From NCBI GenBank assembly GCA_944384835.1, contig CALWUU010000013.1, positions 1-64,000 of the forward strand: a stretch of DNA of 64,000 nucleotides, read 5' to 3'. Below, one piece after another: positions 33,832 through 42,490 of this stretch. Position 1 is the stretch's first letter. Each line of letters opens with the position of its first letter. This stretch comes from an uncultured Clostridia bacterium. Lineage in GTDB: Bacteria; Bacillota; Clostridia; Oscillospirales; Acutalibacteraceae. Both the position numbers and the translations under genes were made by a program. Below the pieces are notes generated by a model, which was not told where the DNA came from, made no database searches, and saw only the letters and a program-made list of their open reading frames with translations.

Positions 33832-34839
33832 ATGGAATCATTTAAGAAAAGGAAATGGGGTTCCATTCTGATTTCCGGTCTGTTCTTAATCATCTGTTTA
33901 ACAGGATGTAATAATAGTGCTGCTAATTCTTCTGAATCTGAACGCACATCCTCTGCCTCATCAACAGCACCGATGGACATCTCATCTTCGAAAGACAAAA
34001 ATTTAGGAAAACAGGCATTTTCTCCTGCATTTAATTTCGAAAGCAGGACGGTTATGCTAAACAGCGGCTATGCAATGCCCATCATAGGACTTGGAACTTA
34101 CAGCCTTTCTGATGAAGAATGTTATAATTCAGTCACCGCCTTGCTGGAGAGCGGAGGACGTCTGATTGACACCGCCTATATCTATGGAAATGAGGAGGCA
34201 GTCGGCCGGGCAGTACGTGATTCCGATATACCAAGAGAAGAAATTTTTGTGATTACCAAGCTCTATCCAAATCAGTTTGCCAATGCAGAAGCGGCTATTG
34301 AGGAAGCTCTGGCAAAATTGGATATCGAGTATATTGATATGATGCTGCTCCATCATCCCGGAAACAATGATGTTGAAGCATACAAAGCCATGGAGAAAGC
34401 GGTGGAAGAAGGCAAAATCCGATCCATAGGTCTTTCTAACTGGTATGTGGAGGAACTAACAGAATTTTTGCCCTTAGTAACAATTACACCGGCGTTGGTA
34501 CAAAATGAAATCCATCCATATTATCAGGAAAACGACGTGATTCCTTTTATTCAGGAAAAAGGAATTGTGGTACAGGGCTGGTATCCATTTGGAGGAAGAG
34601 GACATACAGCGGAATTGCTCGGTGATGAAAAGATTTCAGAGATTGCCCAAAAGCACGGCGTAACATCTGCCCAAGTTATTCTTCGGTGGAATCTGCAAAA
34701 AGGCGTTGCTGTAATTCCCGGCTCCAGCAATCAGGACCATATCCGCGAAAACCTTGATCTGTTTGGATTTGAGTTGACAGAGGAAGAAATGGAACAAATC
34801 AACGCATTGGACAGAGGAGAAAAGCATGATTGGTATTAA
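33832..34839 (+). CDS. Aldo/keto reductase with lipoprotein signal peptide
   Basis: This is a 335-residue protein. Residues 1-26 form a lipoprotein signal ('KKRK', hydrophobic core, lipobox LTGC with Cys26), followed by a Ser/Thr-rich spacer to about 65. An AKR barrel then follows with the complete catalytic tetrad: Asp113, Tyr118, Lys143 and His174 or His175. It is unusual for an NADPH-dependent reductase to be placed outside the membrane. The downstream paralogue has no signal peptide and overlaps this gene by 14 bases. Both lie divergent from a LysR regulator. Confidence 0.85.
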   Translation: MESFKKRKWGSILISGLFLIICLTGCNNSAANSSESERTSSASSTAPMDISSSKDKNLGKQAFSPAFNFESRTVMLNSGYAMPIIGLGTYSLSDEECYNSVTALLESGGRLIDTAYIYGNEEAVGRAVRDSDIPREEIFVITKLYPNQFANAEAAIEEALAKLDIEYIDMMLLHHPGNNDVEAYKAMEKAVEEGKIRSIGLSNWYVEELTEFLPLVTITPALVQNEIHPYYQENDVIPFIQEKGIVVQGWYPFGGRGHTAELLGDEKISEIAQKHGVTSAQVILRWNLQKGVAVIPGSSNQDHIRENLDLFGFELTEEEMEQINALDRGEKHDWY

Positions 34840-35662
34840 TTTAAAACAAGGAAAAAATGGTATCGCTCCTGTGATACAGCTCGACAGCGGACATAACCTT
34901 CCAGCGGTAGGACTTGGAACCTATTCCTTACTTGGAGACACCTGCATCAACGCAGTATATACGGCTATACAAAGCGGATACCGCCTGATTGACACCGCAG
35001 CTTTTTACGGAAACGAGCGGGAGGTGGGAGAAGGGATTCGCAAATCCAGCGTGCCGCGGGAAGAAATCTTCGTGCAGACCAAGCTGTATCCGAACCAATA
35101 CAGCCATGCCTCAAAAGCTATTGATGAGGCGCTGAAAAAACTGGACATCGGCTACATTGACATGATGCTCTTGCATCATCCCGCCTCAAATGATGTGGCG
35201 GCATATGAAGCAATTGAAAAATCCATACAAGACGGAAAAGTACGCACCTCAGGTATTTCCTGCTACTATATTAAGGAGACGGATTCCTTTCTGCCCAAAG
35301 TTTCCGTGAAACCAGCACTGATTCAAAATGAGATCCATCCGTATTATCAGGACAGTCAAGTAGTGGAACATATTCAGAATAAAGGGATTGTCGTCCAGGC
35401 TTGGTATCCACTGGGTGGGCGGGGATATACTGAAGCAATGTTGAATCATCCGGTGCTTCGGGAGATTGCAGTAACACATAGAAAATCTGTTGCCCAAGTG
35501 ATTCTCCGATGGAATTTGCAAAAAGGGGTGGCAGTCATTCCTGGGTCTAGCAATCCAGTGCATATTCAGGATAACATCTCCATTTTCGATTTTAATCTGT
35601 CCATGGAAGAAATGGAACAAATTGCTGCATTAGAGAAGCACGAAAAACACGATTGGTACTAA
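34826..35662 (+). CDS. Aldo/keto reductase, cytoplasmic paralogue
   Basis: This 278-residue AKR has tetrad residues Asp56, Tyr61, Lys86 and His117/118, and the C-terminal NADP-binding 'VIPGSSNPVHI'. It is clearly homologous to the preceding protein across the barrel, including a shared C-terminal 'KHDWY', so the two arose by tandem duplication. GAGGAG (34815-34820) inside the upstream gene is its ribosome binding site. Likely substrates are small aldehydes or ketones such as methylglyoxal; this is inference from the family. Confidence 0.9.
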   Translation: MIGINLKQGKNGIAPVIQLDSGHNLPAVGLGTYSLLGDTCINAVYTAIQSGYRLIDTAAFYGNEREVGEGIRKSSVPREEIFVQTKLYPNQYSHASKAIDEALKKLDIGYIDMMLLHHPASNDVAAYEAIEKSIQDGKVRTSGISCYYIKETDSFLPKVSVKPALIQNEIHPYYQDSQVVEHIQNKGIVVQAWYPLGGRGYTEAMLNHPVLREIAVTHRKSVAQVILRWNLQKGVAVIPGSSNPVHIQDNISIFDFNLSMEEMEQIAALEKHEKHDWY

Positions 35663-35675
35663 ACGTAAATTGAAA

Positions 35676-35724
35676 AGAGGTCGGAATTCGGAATTCAAAA
35701 ATGGATATCCAAATTTCGACCTCT
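35676..35724 (+). terminator. Probable terminator after the reductases
   Basis: AGAGGTCG (35676-35683) pairs with CGACCTCT (35717-35724), and the inner sequence pairs further with mismatches. The T-rich tail is weak. Confidence 0.6.
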
Positions 35725-35864
35725 GTTTCTATATAATAAATTTTACATTTGCGTTATTTTTGAACACTTACTAATGGAATATCAAAAAGTAAAAATCAGT
35801 TAAGAATTTCTAAATATCTGTATTGCTTTAAAATAAAAAATGAAAAAATTTTCATGAATCCAGA

Positions 35865-36617
35865 TTATTCTTCTGCATTTTTCCATTTCTGCCCATGCCG
35901 GTTACCTTTACCATTTTGACCATCAGCCAACTGAGCATCTGCAGTATTATTCGATAAGGAAGAAATTAAATTTCTAATTTCTCTCATAGACATTTGTTGA
36001 ACCTGTTCTGGGGTAATGCTGCTGTCTAATTCTTGCAAAACCAAAAACGCTTTATATTTTCCGTAAGAAAGACCTAAGCTATGTGCGTTTTCCACTTCTG
36101 TCTGATTCGCCTGATAACAACTGACATTATTTTGACCGGAAGTAAACGTTTCCAATTCGGTTAGCATTTGGGTATTTTTTTCTGTATCGAAACCTACGAC
36201 AACAATGGACATTTCTTCATTCTGAGATAAAATACTTTGAATATCCTCATTTTCCAAAATTTGTTTGACCGCATCTTGATAACTCTCAAACTGAATATTC
36301 AAAGAATCTTTTAACGCCTGACCATCTTGGTTAAGCGCTTTTACGGACACTACTTGATCAAATCGATTGATTCCCAATTCCAAAGAGGGATTTACATCAA
36401 TACTGATGATGGAAGTGGGGGTAAAATAAAATTGATATCCACCAAAACCAATTATGATAAAAAAAAGAGAAATGACGGCAGGGATTAGCCATAACTGTAC
36501 TCTTTTTTTACTTTTTTGATATTGATGTGTTGTCTGCTGAAGATATTTTTTTGTTTTATCTTTTAATTCTTCTTCTGCGTGAATACGATCAAATACATCT
36601 GTTAGTTTAGATCTCAT
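35865..36617 (-). CDS. RsgI-like anti-sigma factor, membrane-anchored
   Basis: This protein of about 250 residues has a cytoplasmic N-terminal part (1-42), one membrane helix (about 45-65) and an extracellular part. The latter begins 'SIISIDVNPSLELGINRFDQVVSV', quoted here as 'DVNPSLELGINRFD', a hallmark of RsgI-type anti-sigma proteins. The tail is Gly/Lys-rich. The start is ATG 36617, with AGGAGGTG before it. It overlaps the upstream sigma gene by 11 bases, so the two are translationally coupled and probably form the regulator/antagonist pair. Confidence 0.85.
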   Translation of the reverse strand: MRSKLTDVFDRIHAEEELKDKTKKYLQQTTHQYQKSKKRVQLWLIPAVISLFFIIIGFGGYQFYFTPTSIISIDVNPSLELGINRFDQVVSVKALNQDGQALKDSLNIQFESYQDAVKQILENEDIQSILSQNEEMSIVVVGFDTEKNTQMLTELETFTSGQNNVSCYQANQTEVENAHSLGLSYGKYKAFLVLQELDSSITPEQVQQMSMREIRNLISSLSNNTADAQLADGQNGKGNRHGQKWKNAEE

Positions 36618-37110
36618 AAAAAACACCTCCTAATTTTTCTTTTAACATCGATTTTGCACGTGCTAAAAGAGTATAGACCGTATTCACTTTTTTCTTTATA
36701 ATCAGACTGATTTGCGGCACTGTATATCCCTCATAATAGTAGAGGTATATTATGTCACGATACTTAACCGGCAAAGCTAAAATTGCTTGCAGCACATCCA
36801 GATGTTCCTGCTGCAGAGAAGTTTCCGCTGAAAGAGATGAGACCTGCTCGGCTATGTCATGGATAGAAACAGTGTATCTGCGAAAAGCAGTTTTTAGAAG
36901 ATCTTTACAAGCGTTAATTGTTACTCTAATAAACCACGCTTTTTCATGTTCCTGTGTCTCAAAAGAAACAGAACTAAGGATATATTTCAAAAATACTGTT
37001 TGAAATATATCCTCTGTATCCGCATAATTTTTTAGATGTACAATACAAATCCGTCGAATAGTATCTGAATACTGTTCTATTGCTTTATTTACTTCTTCTT
37101 CACTGCGCAT
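36607..37110 (-). CDS. ECF-type RNA polymerase sigma factor
   Basis: This 167-residue protein has sigma region 2 ('YADTEDIFQTVFLKYI', 'EKAWFIRVTINACKDLL') and region 4 ('LPVKYRDIIYLYYYEGYTVPQI' in parts, then 'TVYTLLARAKSMLKEKL'). There is no region 1 or 3, as in extracytoplasmic-function sigma factors. It lies between a secreted repeat protein (27 bases upstream) and an RsgI-like anti-sigma factor. A surface signal sensed by the latter probably releases it. Confidence 0.9.
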   Translation of the reverse strand: MRSEEEVNKAIEQYSDTIRRICIVHLKNYADTEDIFQTVFLKYILSSVSFETQEHEKAWFIRVTINACKDLLKTAFRRYTVSIHDIAEQVSSLSAETSLQQEHLDVLQAILALPVKYRDIIYLYYYEGYTVPQISLIIKKKVNTVYTLLARAKSMLKEKLGGVFYEI

Positions 37111-37137
37111 AATACTATGGCTCCATTTTGTGAAATT

Positions 37138-37677
37138 TTAGTTTGTTTTATTAAAACCTCGATTTCTAAAGGTTTTGTTTCCGGAATTATGATAAGAATA
37201 ATTGTCACAGATACCGTCGTTGTCAGCATCTACATAATTTGCGCCTTGCCCTGGACCGGAACCGTAATTTGCTCCCGCTGTTCCAAGGTTATCACAGATA
37301 CCGTCGTTGTCGGCATCCACATAGTTCGCGCCTTGTCCTCGACCGGAACCGTAATTTGCTCCCGCTGTTCCAAGGTTATCACAAATACCATTGCCGTCAG
37401 CATCTACATAATTTGAAGTGTATGTTATAAGTTTTTCCTGTGCAGGGGATTCCGCCGGAATATCCTGTTCAGTATTTATTTCGCTGATATTCAGCGCAAG
37501 ATTTTTTGAAAGCACTTCCTGACATAATTTTGCAGAAATCTTGCTCCCTTCAACACCACACATATAAATAGGACGGTCAGATAGTACTTCTTGTTCCACA
37601 GTGCCTGCAAACACCGTTGTTGATGCAGCCGATACTGCGACTGCTGTAATTACAAATCCTACAATCATTTTTTTCAT
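37138..37677 (-). CDS. Secreted protein with three calcium-loop repeats
   Basis: This protein of about 179 residues has a Sec signal peptide (Lys-rich start, hydrophobic core, cleavage after 'TTVFAG' region). A 75-residue domain with one Cys pair follows, then three 29-residue repeats of the pattern 'NYVDADGNGICDN' plus a Gly/Asn-rich linker ('AGANYGSG'). The DxDxNGxxD core is a dockerin/EF-hand type calcium loop. GTGGAGGACA places the start at ATG 37677. It is just upstream of the ECF sigma gene and may be the sensed or controlled product. Confidence 0.8.
   Translation of the reverse strand: MKKMIVGFVITAVAVSAASTTVFAGTVEQEVLSDRPIYMCGVEGSKISAKLCQEVLSKNLALNISEINTEQDIPAESPAQEKLITYTSNYVDADGNGICDNLGTAGANYGSGRGQGANYVDADNDGICDNLGTAGANYGSGPGQGANYVDADNDGICDNYSYHNSGNKTFRNRGFNKTN
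37205..37410. repeat. 87-bp tandem coding repeat
   Basis: Two full near-identical 87-base units and a third partial one encode the calcium-loop repeats. The central parts ('ggaaccgtaatttgctcccg' and flanks) are identical in the two full copies, pointing to recent duplication or gene conversion. Confidence 0.85.
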
Positions 37678-37875
37678 TTTCTTGTCCTCCACAACATAAC
37701 TATTTTTTGTTTTCTATCTATAATACGATGCAAAAACAGAAATCCATTCAAAAAATAATTTATTTTATGAAATATTGTTTATGACTATGGAGAAAGAGAT
37801 GAAAAAGATACAATTACTTTCAAATGATAATAATGATGATAAATCTCTACTTCAGAATATTGTTTAGAATATAAT

Positions 37876-37925
37876 GAAAAAGCAAGTTACACATCATAAA
37901 AAGATGTTAACTTGCTTTTTCAAGA
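37876..37925. terminator. Ferritin gene terminator
   Basis: A long A-rich stem (AAAAAGCAAGTTA with its complement) carries an inner ACATC/GATGT stem and ends in T-runs on both strands. It lies just after the minus-strand ferritin gene. Confidence 0.88.
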
Positions 37926-37932
37926 ATTCTAT

Positions 37933-38427
37933 CTAAACACGTTCGCCCAATTCTTTATCAATGGAATATTTTGCGGAAGTGCTGTCACCGGCAAACGTAA
38001 ATTTGTCAATAATATCCTGCGCAGTGTCTTCTTCCTGAATTTGTTCATTGATATACTTATGCATAAAAATCTCAGTTGCATAATCGTTCTCTTGTTTTGC
38101 CAAATCATGCAATTTATAAATAGATTTGGTTACATTTCTCTCATGTTCCAGCACTAATTTTGCAATTTTTAAAGGATCTGTTTCTTTAATCGGTTCTACT
38201 TGAACTGACTTTAACTCTACAACCATATCACGCTGCTGCATAAAATGAATAAAGTCATGAGAATGTTCAAGTTCTTCCTGATATTGCTTGAATAGCCATG
38301 AAGAATAACCTTTATAATTTTCTTCATGTGTTTTAATGGACATTGTCAAATATAAATACCCGGAATACATTTCTAAATTAACATGTTCATTTAATGCTTT
38401 TACCAGTTTTTTGCTTACCATTGTCAT
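37933..38427 (-). CDS. ftnA: Non-haem ferritin
   Basis: This 164-residue ferritin stores iron in a 24-mer shell. The ferroxidase ligands are visible: the first Glu in 'NLEMYSGYLY', ExxH in 'EELEHSH', and later Glu/Gln residues in 'HEKYINEQIQEE'-type sequence ('MHKYINEQIQEED'). AAAGG before 'ATGGTAATG' best fits the second ATG (38427); the first ATG (38433) touches the site. It is next to a haem acquisition locus, which is consistent with iron homeostasis. Confidence 0.92.
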   Translation of the reverse strand: MTMVSKKLVKALNEHVNLEMYSGYLYLTMSIKTHEENYKGYSSWLFKQYQEELEHSHDFIHFMQQRDMVVELKSVQVEPIKETDPLKIAKLVLEHERNVTKSIYKLHDLAKQENDYATEIFMHKYINEQIQEEDTAQDIIDKFTFAGDSTSAKYSIDKELGERV

Positions 38428-38599
38428 TACCATCCTTTAATAAAAATTTATTGCCTATAAAATAAGTTCTATTATTTGTGGCTATTGTATATCTTTCATC
38501 TTTTTTTGTCAAGATACCACAGAATACAAAAAAAGATAGTATTAATTTGAGATTTTTTATATAAGAATTTTTATAATAGAACAAAAATATTTGAAAGCC

Positions 38600-38661
38600 T
38601 TGACAAAAAACTTATCATGACTGTAATATAAAAATAAGCGGTTCTTTTGGGTTCCGCTTAT
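38600..38661 (+). promoter_or_regulatory. Promoter and 5' hairpin of the haem-locus regulator
   Basis: TTGACA (38600-38605) and TAATAT (38624-38629) have an 18-base spacer. The predicted RNA begins with a hairpin ATAAGCGG-N12-CCGCTTAT (38634-38661), which may stabilise the message. Confidence 0.65.
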
Positions 38662-38665
38662 ATTC

Positions 38666-38699
38666 TTCACATAAGTTAGCTTTAGCTAACTTATGTGAA
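38666..38699. promoter_or_regulatory. Operator 1: 16-bp-arm palindrome before the regulator
   Basis: The arm TTCACATAAGTTAGCT, two T, and the exact complement form a perfect 34-base palindrome downstream of the promoter. Its core GTTAGCT-N2-AGCTAAC recurs twice before the haem operon, which marks it as the likely target of this regulator. Confidence 0.8.
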
Positions 38700-38741
38700 A
38701 TATTCTTTTTCAATGATATTATACATGAGAGAGGGAAAAAT

Positions 38742-39581
38742 ATGTCAGAGGAGTTAAATCGTTTTCAAATTCAACTGCTGCTATACTTTTTAGAGGCAGA
38801 ACCTAAAAAGAGAACAGTAACAGATGCAGCAAGACATTTTGATAAAACGAAAGTATACATTACTCGCACATTGGATTCTTTGGAAAAATTAGGTCTTGTG
38901 GAAAGAACGCAATCAAGAAAAACAATATTGTCACATTATGGAACAAAGCTTGCTCAAAAACTGCAGCATCAATACAAGATAGCGGAAAGATATATGCAAT
39001 ATTTAGATCTAACGCCATTACAAGCTAAAAATAACGCATTGTCTACTTTACTGGCAGGATTTTCTGATGAATATTTAAACCGTATTCAAGAGCAGGAAGA
39101 GCGCATGTACATAAGAGAATTATTTGCAGGCAGGCAAAATTTTAACGGACAGGAACTGTGTAATCATCTAAAAGACGGCAGCTATTTTCTTCCTTTTGTT
39201 ATTTATAGGGAACATATCAAAAACGGCAATAACATTTCTATGGGGAACAGGGGATTTGAGCATCCTTGTGAATTGATTGTGAAAGATCATATCGGCACAA
39301 TTTATCTGACTATCAAAACAGTCTGTGCACCTTCTGCATTAACCGGTAAAATGATGGAAGGCCGCATTCAATCACTTTCATACCAATCGGACAGTCAATT
39401 CAAACCTGCTGAACAAGAAGGACGATATTTTTGTTTTCCTGCAAAAGCACTCCGGTTTATTACGATGGGAAATGGTCGTGATATTGTATTGCATGGCAGT
39501 GTATGCATGCAAATGCAATGTAGTGTAGGAATTATTCATATGCCGGAAAGTTTAGCTATTTTTACAATCTTTATTTCGTAA
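38742..39581 (+). CDS. MarR-like regulator with novel C-terminal domain (haem locus)
   Basis: This is a 279-residue protein. Residues 1-85 form a MarR-type winged helix ('TVTDAARHFDKTKVYITRTLDSLEKLGLVER', shown as 'DAARHFDKTKVYITRTLD'). Residues 120-279 are an unassigned, mainly beta domain containing four Cys and several Met/His residues ('HPCEL', 'TVCAP', 'YFCFP', 'VCMQMQC'). It is about twice the usual MarR length. It precedes the haem operon and shares operators with it. The C-terminal part could sense haem, but this is inference. Confidence 0.75.
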   Translation: MSEELNRFQIQLLLYFLEAEPKKRTVTDAARHFDKTKVYITRTLDSLEKLGLVERTQSRKTILSHYGTKLAQKLQHQYKIAERYMQYLDLTPLQAKNNALSTLLAGFSDEYLNRIQEQEERMYIRELFAGRQNFNGQELCNHLKDGSYFLPFVIYREHIKNGNNISMGNRGFEHPCELIVKDHIGTIYLTIKTVCAPSALTGKMMEGRIQSLSYQSDSQFKPAEQEGRYFCFPAKALRFITMGNGRDIVLHGSVCMQMQCSVGIIHMPESLAIFTIFIS

Positions 39582-39602
39582 ACAGTATTTTAAAAAAATT
39601 TT

Positions 39603-39622
39603 TTGTTTCAAATTTGAAACAA
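39603..39622. promoter_or_regulatory. Palindrome family B, site 1
   Basis: The sequence TTGTTTCAAATTTGAAACAA is a perfect 20-base palindrome lying 21 bases after the regulator stop codon. It shares TTGTTTCA-N4-TGAAACAA with the site at 39690-39713. Confidence 0.7.
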
Positions 39623-39689
39623 CACTGAATCCTTTCTGTTTTCCGCGGTTTCCCATTTGAATCTTGGAATCATACCATGAAAAGCAATA

Positions 39690-39713
39690 TTTTGTTTCAC
39701 AATTGAAACAAAA
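39690..39713. promoter_or_regulatory. Palindrome family B, site 2
   Basis: TTTTGTTTCA, four bases, and the exact complement form a 24-base site whose centre is 89 bases from the first family-B site. A second DNA-binding protein of unknown identity may act here. Confidence 0.7.
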
Positions 39714-39792
39714 CAGCTATTTACAACACTATTTTTGAATGATATATTTATCTTGCTTTAAAAATGAACCTGGTTTAGGGTATTTTTTAAAG

Positions 39793-39856
39793 ATTAAGTT
39801 AGCTTCAACTAACTTAATGTTAACCATTTAGGAAAAGTCAAAAACTATTTCCTAAA
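39793..39856. promoter_or_regulatory. Operator 2 and following hairpin before the haem operon
   Basis: ATTAAGTTAG-N6-CTAACTTAAT (39793-39818) is the second copy of the GTTAG-type operator, with one mismatched pair in the centre. It is followed by a separate inverted repeat TTTAGGAAA-N12-TTTCCTAAA (39827-39856). Confidence 0.7.
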
Positions 39857-39926
39857 ATCAATTTATTCTAAAAGGAGGTCTCAGGTATACAGGGAATACT
39901 GTAAGATCACTTATTTATAACCCAAA

Positions 39927-39942
39927 GTTAGCTAAAGCTAAC
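39927..39942. promoter_or_regulatory. Operator 3 before the haem operon
   Basis: GTTAGCT-AA-AGCTAAC is the third copy of the operator core and lies 48 bases before the first haem-capture gene. An AGGAGG at about 39873-39878 has no start codon after it. Confidence 0.75.
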
Positions 39943-39989
39943 CAAAATTACACTTATCGCGAAAGGGAAAAAGAGGAGGAATCAATATT

Positions 39990-42479
39990 ATGAATGAGAC
40001 AAGGCAAAACGTTTTCAAGCGTGGCCTTTCAGTTCTTCTTGCTTTGACAATGGTTTTCGGTATGGGAATCATCAATGTCTTTGCAGCAGAAACAAGTGGT
40101 AAAACTGTAACACAATTAAATGCCCCGGCAGAGGATGGCGTATATTATGCTGAAATTAATTTGATGAATGCAAATAGTACGGGACAAACCTCTATGGGAA
40201 ACAGCGCTTTGAGAGGCAGCAGCAACTTCGAAACCAATCAACCGGATGATACGGATTATTCAGCAATCGTGATTGTAGAAAACGGCAAAGCGACCGCGTT
40301 GGTTGAGATGATGCCTATGGGCTTTATTGGTATGTATGGTATGCTTGCTGAACTGAATTCCCTTGCCGTAACCAATTTAACTCAATTTGGTTATCCGGAT
40401 ACAACTACAAGTGTAGAGACACCTGCTGCTATATTATCCTACCATAAAACGCAAACCGGACTAACGGTGTATGATAATTATAACAATCCAGCTTCCGGAG
40501 ATGTGGATTCCAACCTGTCCGACAAACCTTACGGTCATTTGATGGCTGTCGATGTAACTCCAATTTTGATTGAAGGCAATGCCGCACCAGCAAATTCCGG
40601 CGAATTTACCATTGACAATGCTGCTTACGTTAGTGTATATGTACCAGTCATGGGTTCCTTTGGTTCAGGTTACCAACAAGCACGGCTGCAGGTTGACTGG
40701 ACAAGTTTAACAGCTGTCGAAAATACAGAATCTAACTTGCAATATCAACTTTATTTGGCAAAACAAGTACAGCAAAGTAATTATACAACCGCTTCTTGGA
40801 ATGCATTGCAAACCGCTATTTCCGATGCAGAAACAGCTTTGAGCAATGTTTCGCCTTCTCAGGAAATAACCATGATCGGTACAGGTCTTTCTAAACAACC
40901 GCTCTTAAACTTGGTAGAGCCTGACGCTGCACAGCAGCAGGAAATGGCTGCAGCTTTGTCTGCTGCCGTGAGCAATTTAGAAGAAAGAGGCGATAAAAGC
41001 GCTCTAAACGAATTAATTGTGCAGGCTGATAAGAAAGCTGAGTCCGATTATACTCCAAATACCTGGTCTGCTTTCCAAGAAGCTTTAGCAGCCGCAAAAA
41101 CAGTACAAAATAATACAGATGCAAGCGCATCTGAAATTTCAGCTGCTGTGAATCAACTGAGCACTGCCATGAATGCTCTTGCTGTGCGTGCTGATACAAC
41201 CGCACTTGCCGCTTTGATTGCAACCGCTCAGGCAACAGAAAATAATGGATACAGTACAGACAGCTGGAATGCACTGCAAACCGCTGTTGCAAACGCACAA
41301 GCTGTAATGAATGACGAAAACGCTACTCAAACGGACGTGCAAAATCAATTAACTGCTTTACAGGCAGCACTGGACGGACTGATGATCGGAAGCCTAGATA
41401 AAAATAATTTGCCTGACGGTGTATATTCAATCTATGGTGAAATGGTCAAAACAAATCGCCAAGAAAACTCTATGAGCAATGACGCTATTAATCATTACAT
41501 TAAATTAACAGTTGAAAACGGTCAATACTACTTGACTTTAGATTTCCACGGTCTGTCTTACCTAAACAGATTTGGATATTTGGCACAACTCTCATATTAT
41601 GAAAACGGTTATAGTTTTGGTGACTATGGTTCTATAAATGGTACCCGCACTTTAGCCGATGTGTTATCTACTCAGAAAAACGAAGATGGCAGTGATGTCA
41701 TTGATGAATTTAATCAAATAGGCGGTTCTTCTGAAGGAATGCTATATCCGGATCAAGTAAAATTCCCATTGGTATCTGACGCTTTGGCTGATCCCGACGG
41801 ATATGTTCCACTACATGTATTTGTACCTGTAATGGAAGATATCTCTGCCGGTACCGGCGACCAAGATGTTTTGTTGAAATTAGACTGGTCAACTTTAACA
41901 GCAACCACAGAAGAAGATCCAAATTTCACTGCTGATAATAATCAAGAACAGTCGCCTGCAGTTGATTTGGTAGATCCGGAAACCGGTATTCAGGTACATG
42001 CTGACGCCGGAACATTGCCTGAAGGTGTAACACTTGTTGTTGAACCGATTACTTCCGGTACTGATTACGACAAAGCTGTCGTGGCTCTTATGGATGTAGG
42101 TAAGAAATTTAAGCTATACAATATCCATTTAATTGACGCGCAGGGAAATGAAGTTCAGCCAAACGGCACTGTAACTACGAACTATCCGATTCCAGATGGA
42201 TACGATGCAAATAATCTTGCGTTATACCGCATAAATGAGGACGGATCCAAAACATTAATGAAAGGCACGGTAGAAAACGGAACTTATTCCGTAATTCAAA
42301 AAAGCTTTAGCCAATACGCACTTGTAGAAAAGGGAAGCACAATTACTGATGCCCAAAATACAGCAAATAGCCCAAAAACGGGAGATAATACAATAATTGG
42401 CGTATTTGCCTTCTTCGCTCTTGCATCCGCAGGCTTCATTGCTGTAACTCTAATTACAAGAAAACGCAAAGCTAAATAA
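39990..42479 (+). CDS. NEAT/FIVAR haem-capture protein, wall-anchored (SPKTG)
   Basis: This is an 829-residue surface protein. A signal peptide (1-32) is followed by a NEAT-like domain (about 45-235, with 'SMGNSALRG', 'MYGMLAELNS' and 'YVSVYVPVMGS...ARLQVDW'), three FIVAR helical repeats (about 245-470) and a second NEAT-like domain (about 475-640, 'VFVPVMEDISAG', 'LKLDWSTL'). A ZU5-like or Ig-like region (about 655-785) and a sortase signal SPKTG (794-798) with helix and basic tail complete it. It should take haem at the cell surface and pass it to the Shp-like protein. No sortase gene is in the window. Confidence 0.88.
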   Translation: MNETRQNVFKRGLSVLLALTMVFGMGIINVFAAETSGKTVTQLNAPAEDGVYYAEINLMNANSTGQTSMGNSALRGSSNFETNQPDDTDYSAIVIVENGKATALVEMMPMGFIGMYGMLAELNSLAVTNLTQFGYPDTTTSVETPAAILSYHKTQTGLTVYDNYNNPASGDVDSNLSDKPYGHLMAVDVTPILIEGNAAPANSGEFTIDNAAYVSVYVPVMGSFGSGYQQARLQVDWTSLTAVENTESNLQYQLYLAKQVQQSNYTTASWNALQTAISDAETALSNVSPSQEITMIGTGLSKQPLLNLVEPDAAQQQEMAAALSAAVSNLEERGDKSALNELIVQADKKAESDYTPNTWSAFQEALAAAKTVQNNTDASASEISAAVNQLSTAMNALAVRADTTALAALIATAQATENNGYSTDSWNALQTAVANAQAVMNDENATQTDVQNQLTALQAALDGLMIGSLDKNNLPDGVYSIYGEMVKTNRQENSMSNDAINHYIKLTVENGQYYLTLDFHGLSYLNRFGYLAQLSYYENGYSFGDYGSINGTRTLADVLSTQKNEDGSDVIDEFNQIGGSSEGMLYPDQVKFPLVSDALADPDGYVPLHVFVPVMEDISAGTGDQDVLLKLDWSTLTATTEEDPNFTADNNQEQSPAVDLVDPETGIQVHADAGTLPEGVTLVVEPITSGTDYDKAVVALMDVGKKFKLYNIHLIDAQGNEVQPNGTVTTNYPIPDGYDANNLALYRINEDGSKTLMKGTVENGTYSVIQKSFSQYALVEKGSTITDAQNTANSPKTGDNTIIGVFAFFALASAGFIAVTLITRKRKAK

Positions 42480-42490
42480 GGAGAATTGAT

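Noticed and set aside
37205..37410. Repeated 87-base units as a possible CRISPR array
   Set aside because: The repeats are in frame, encode calcium-loop units and have no unique spacers.
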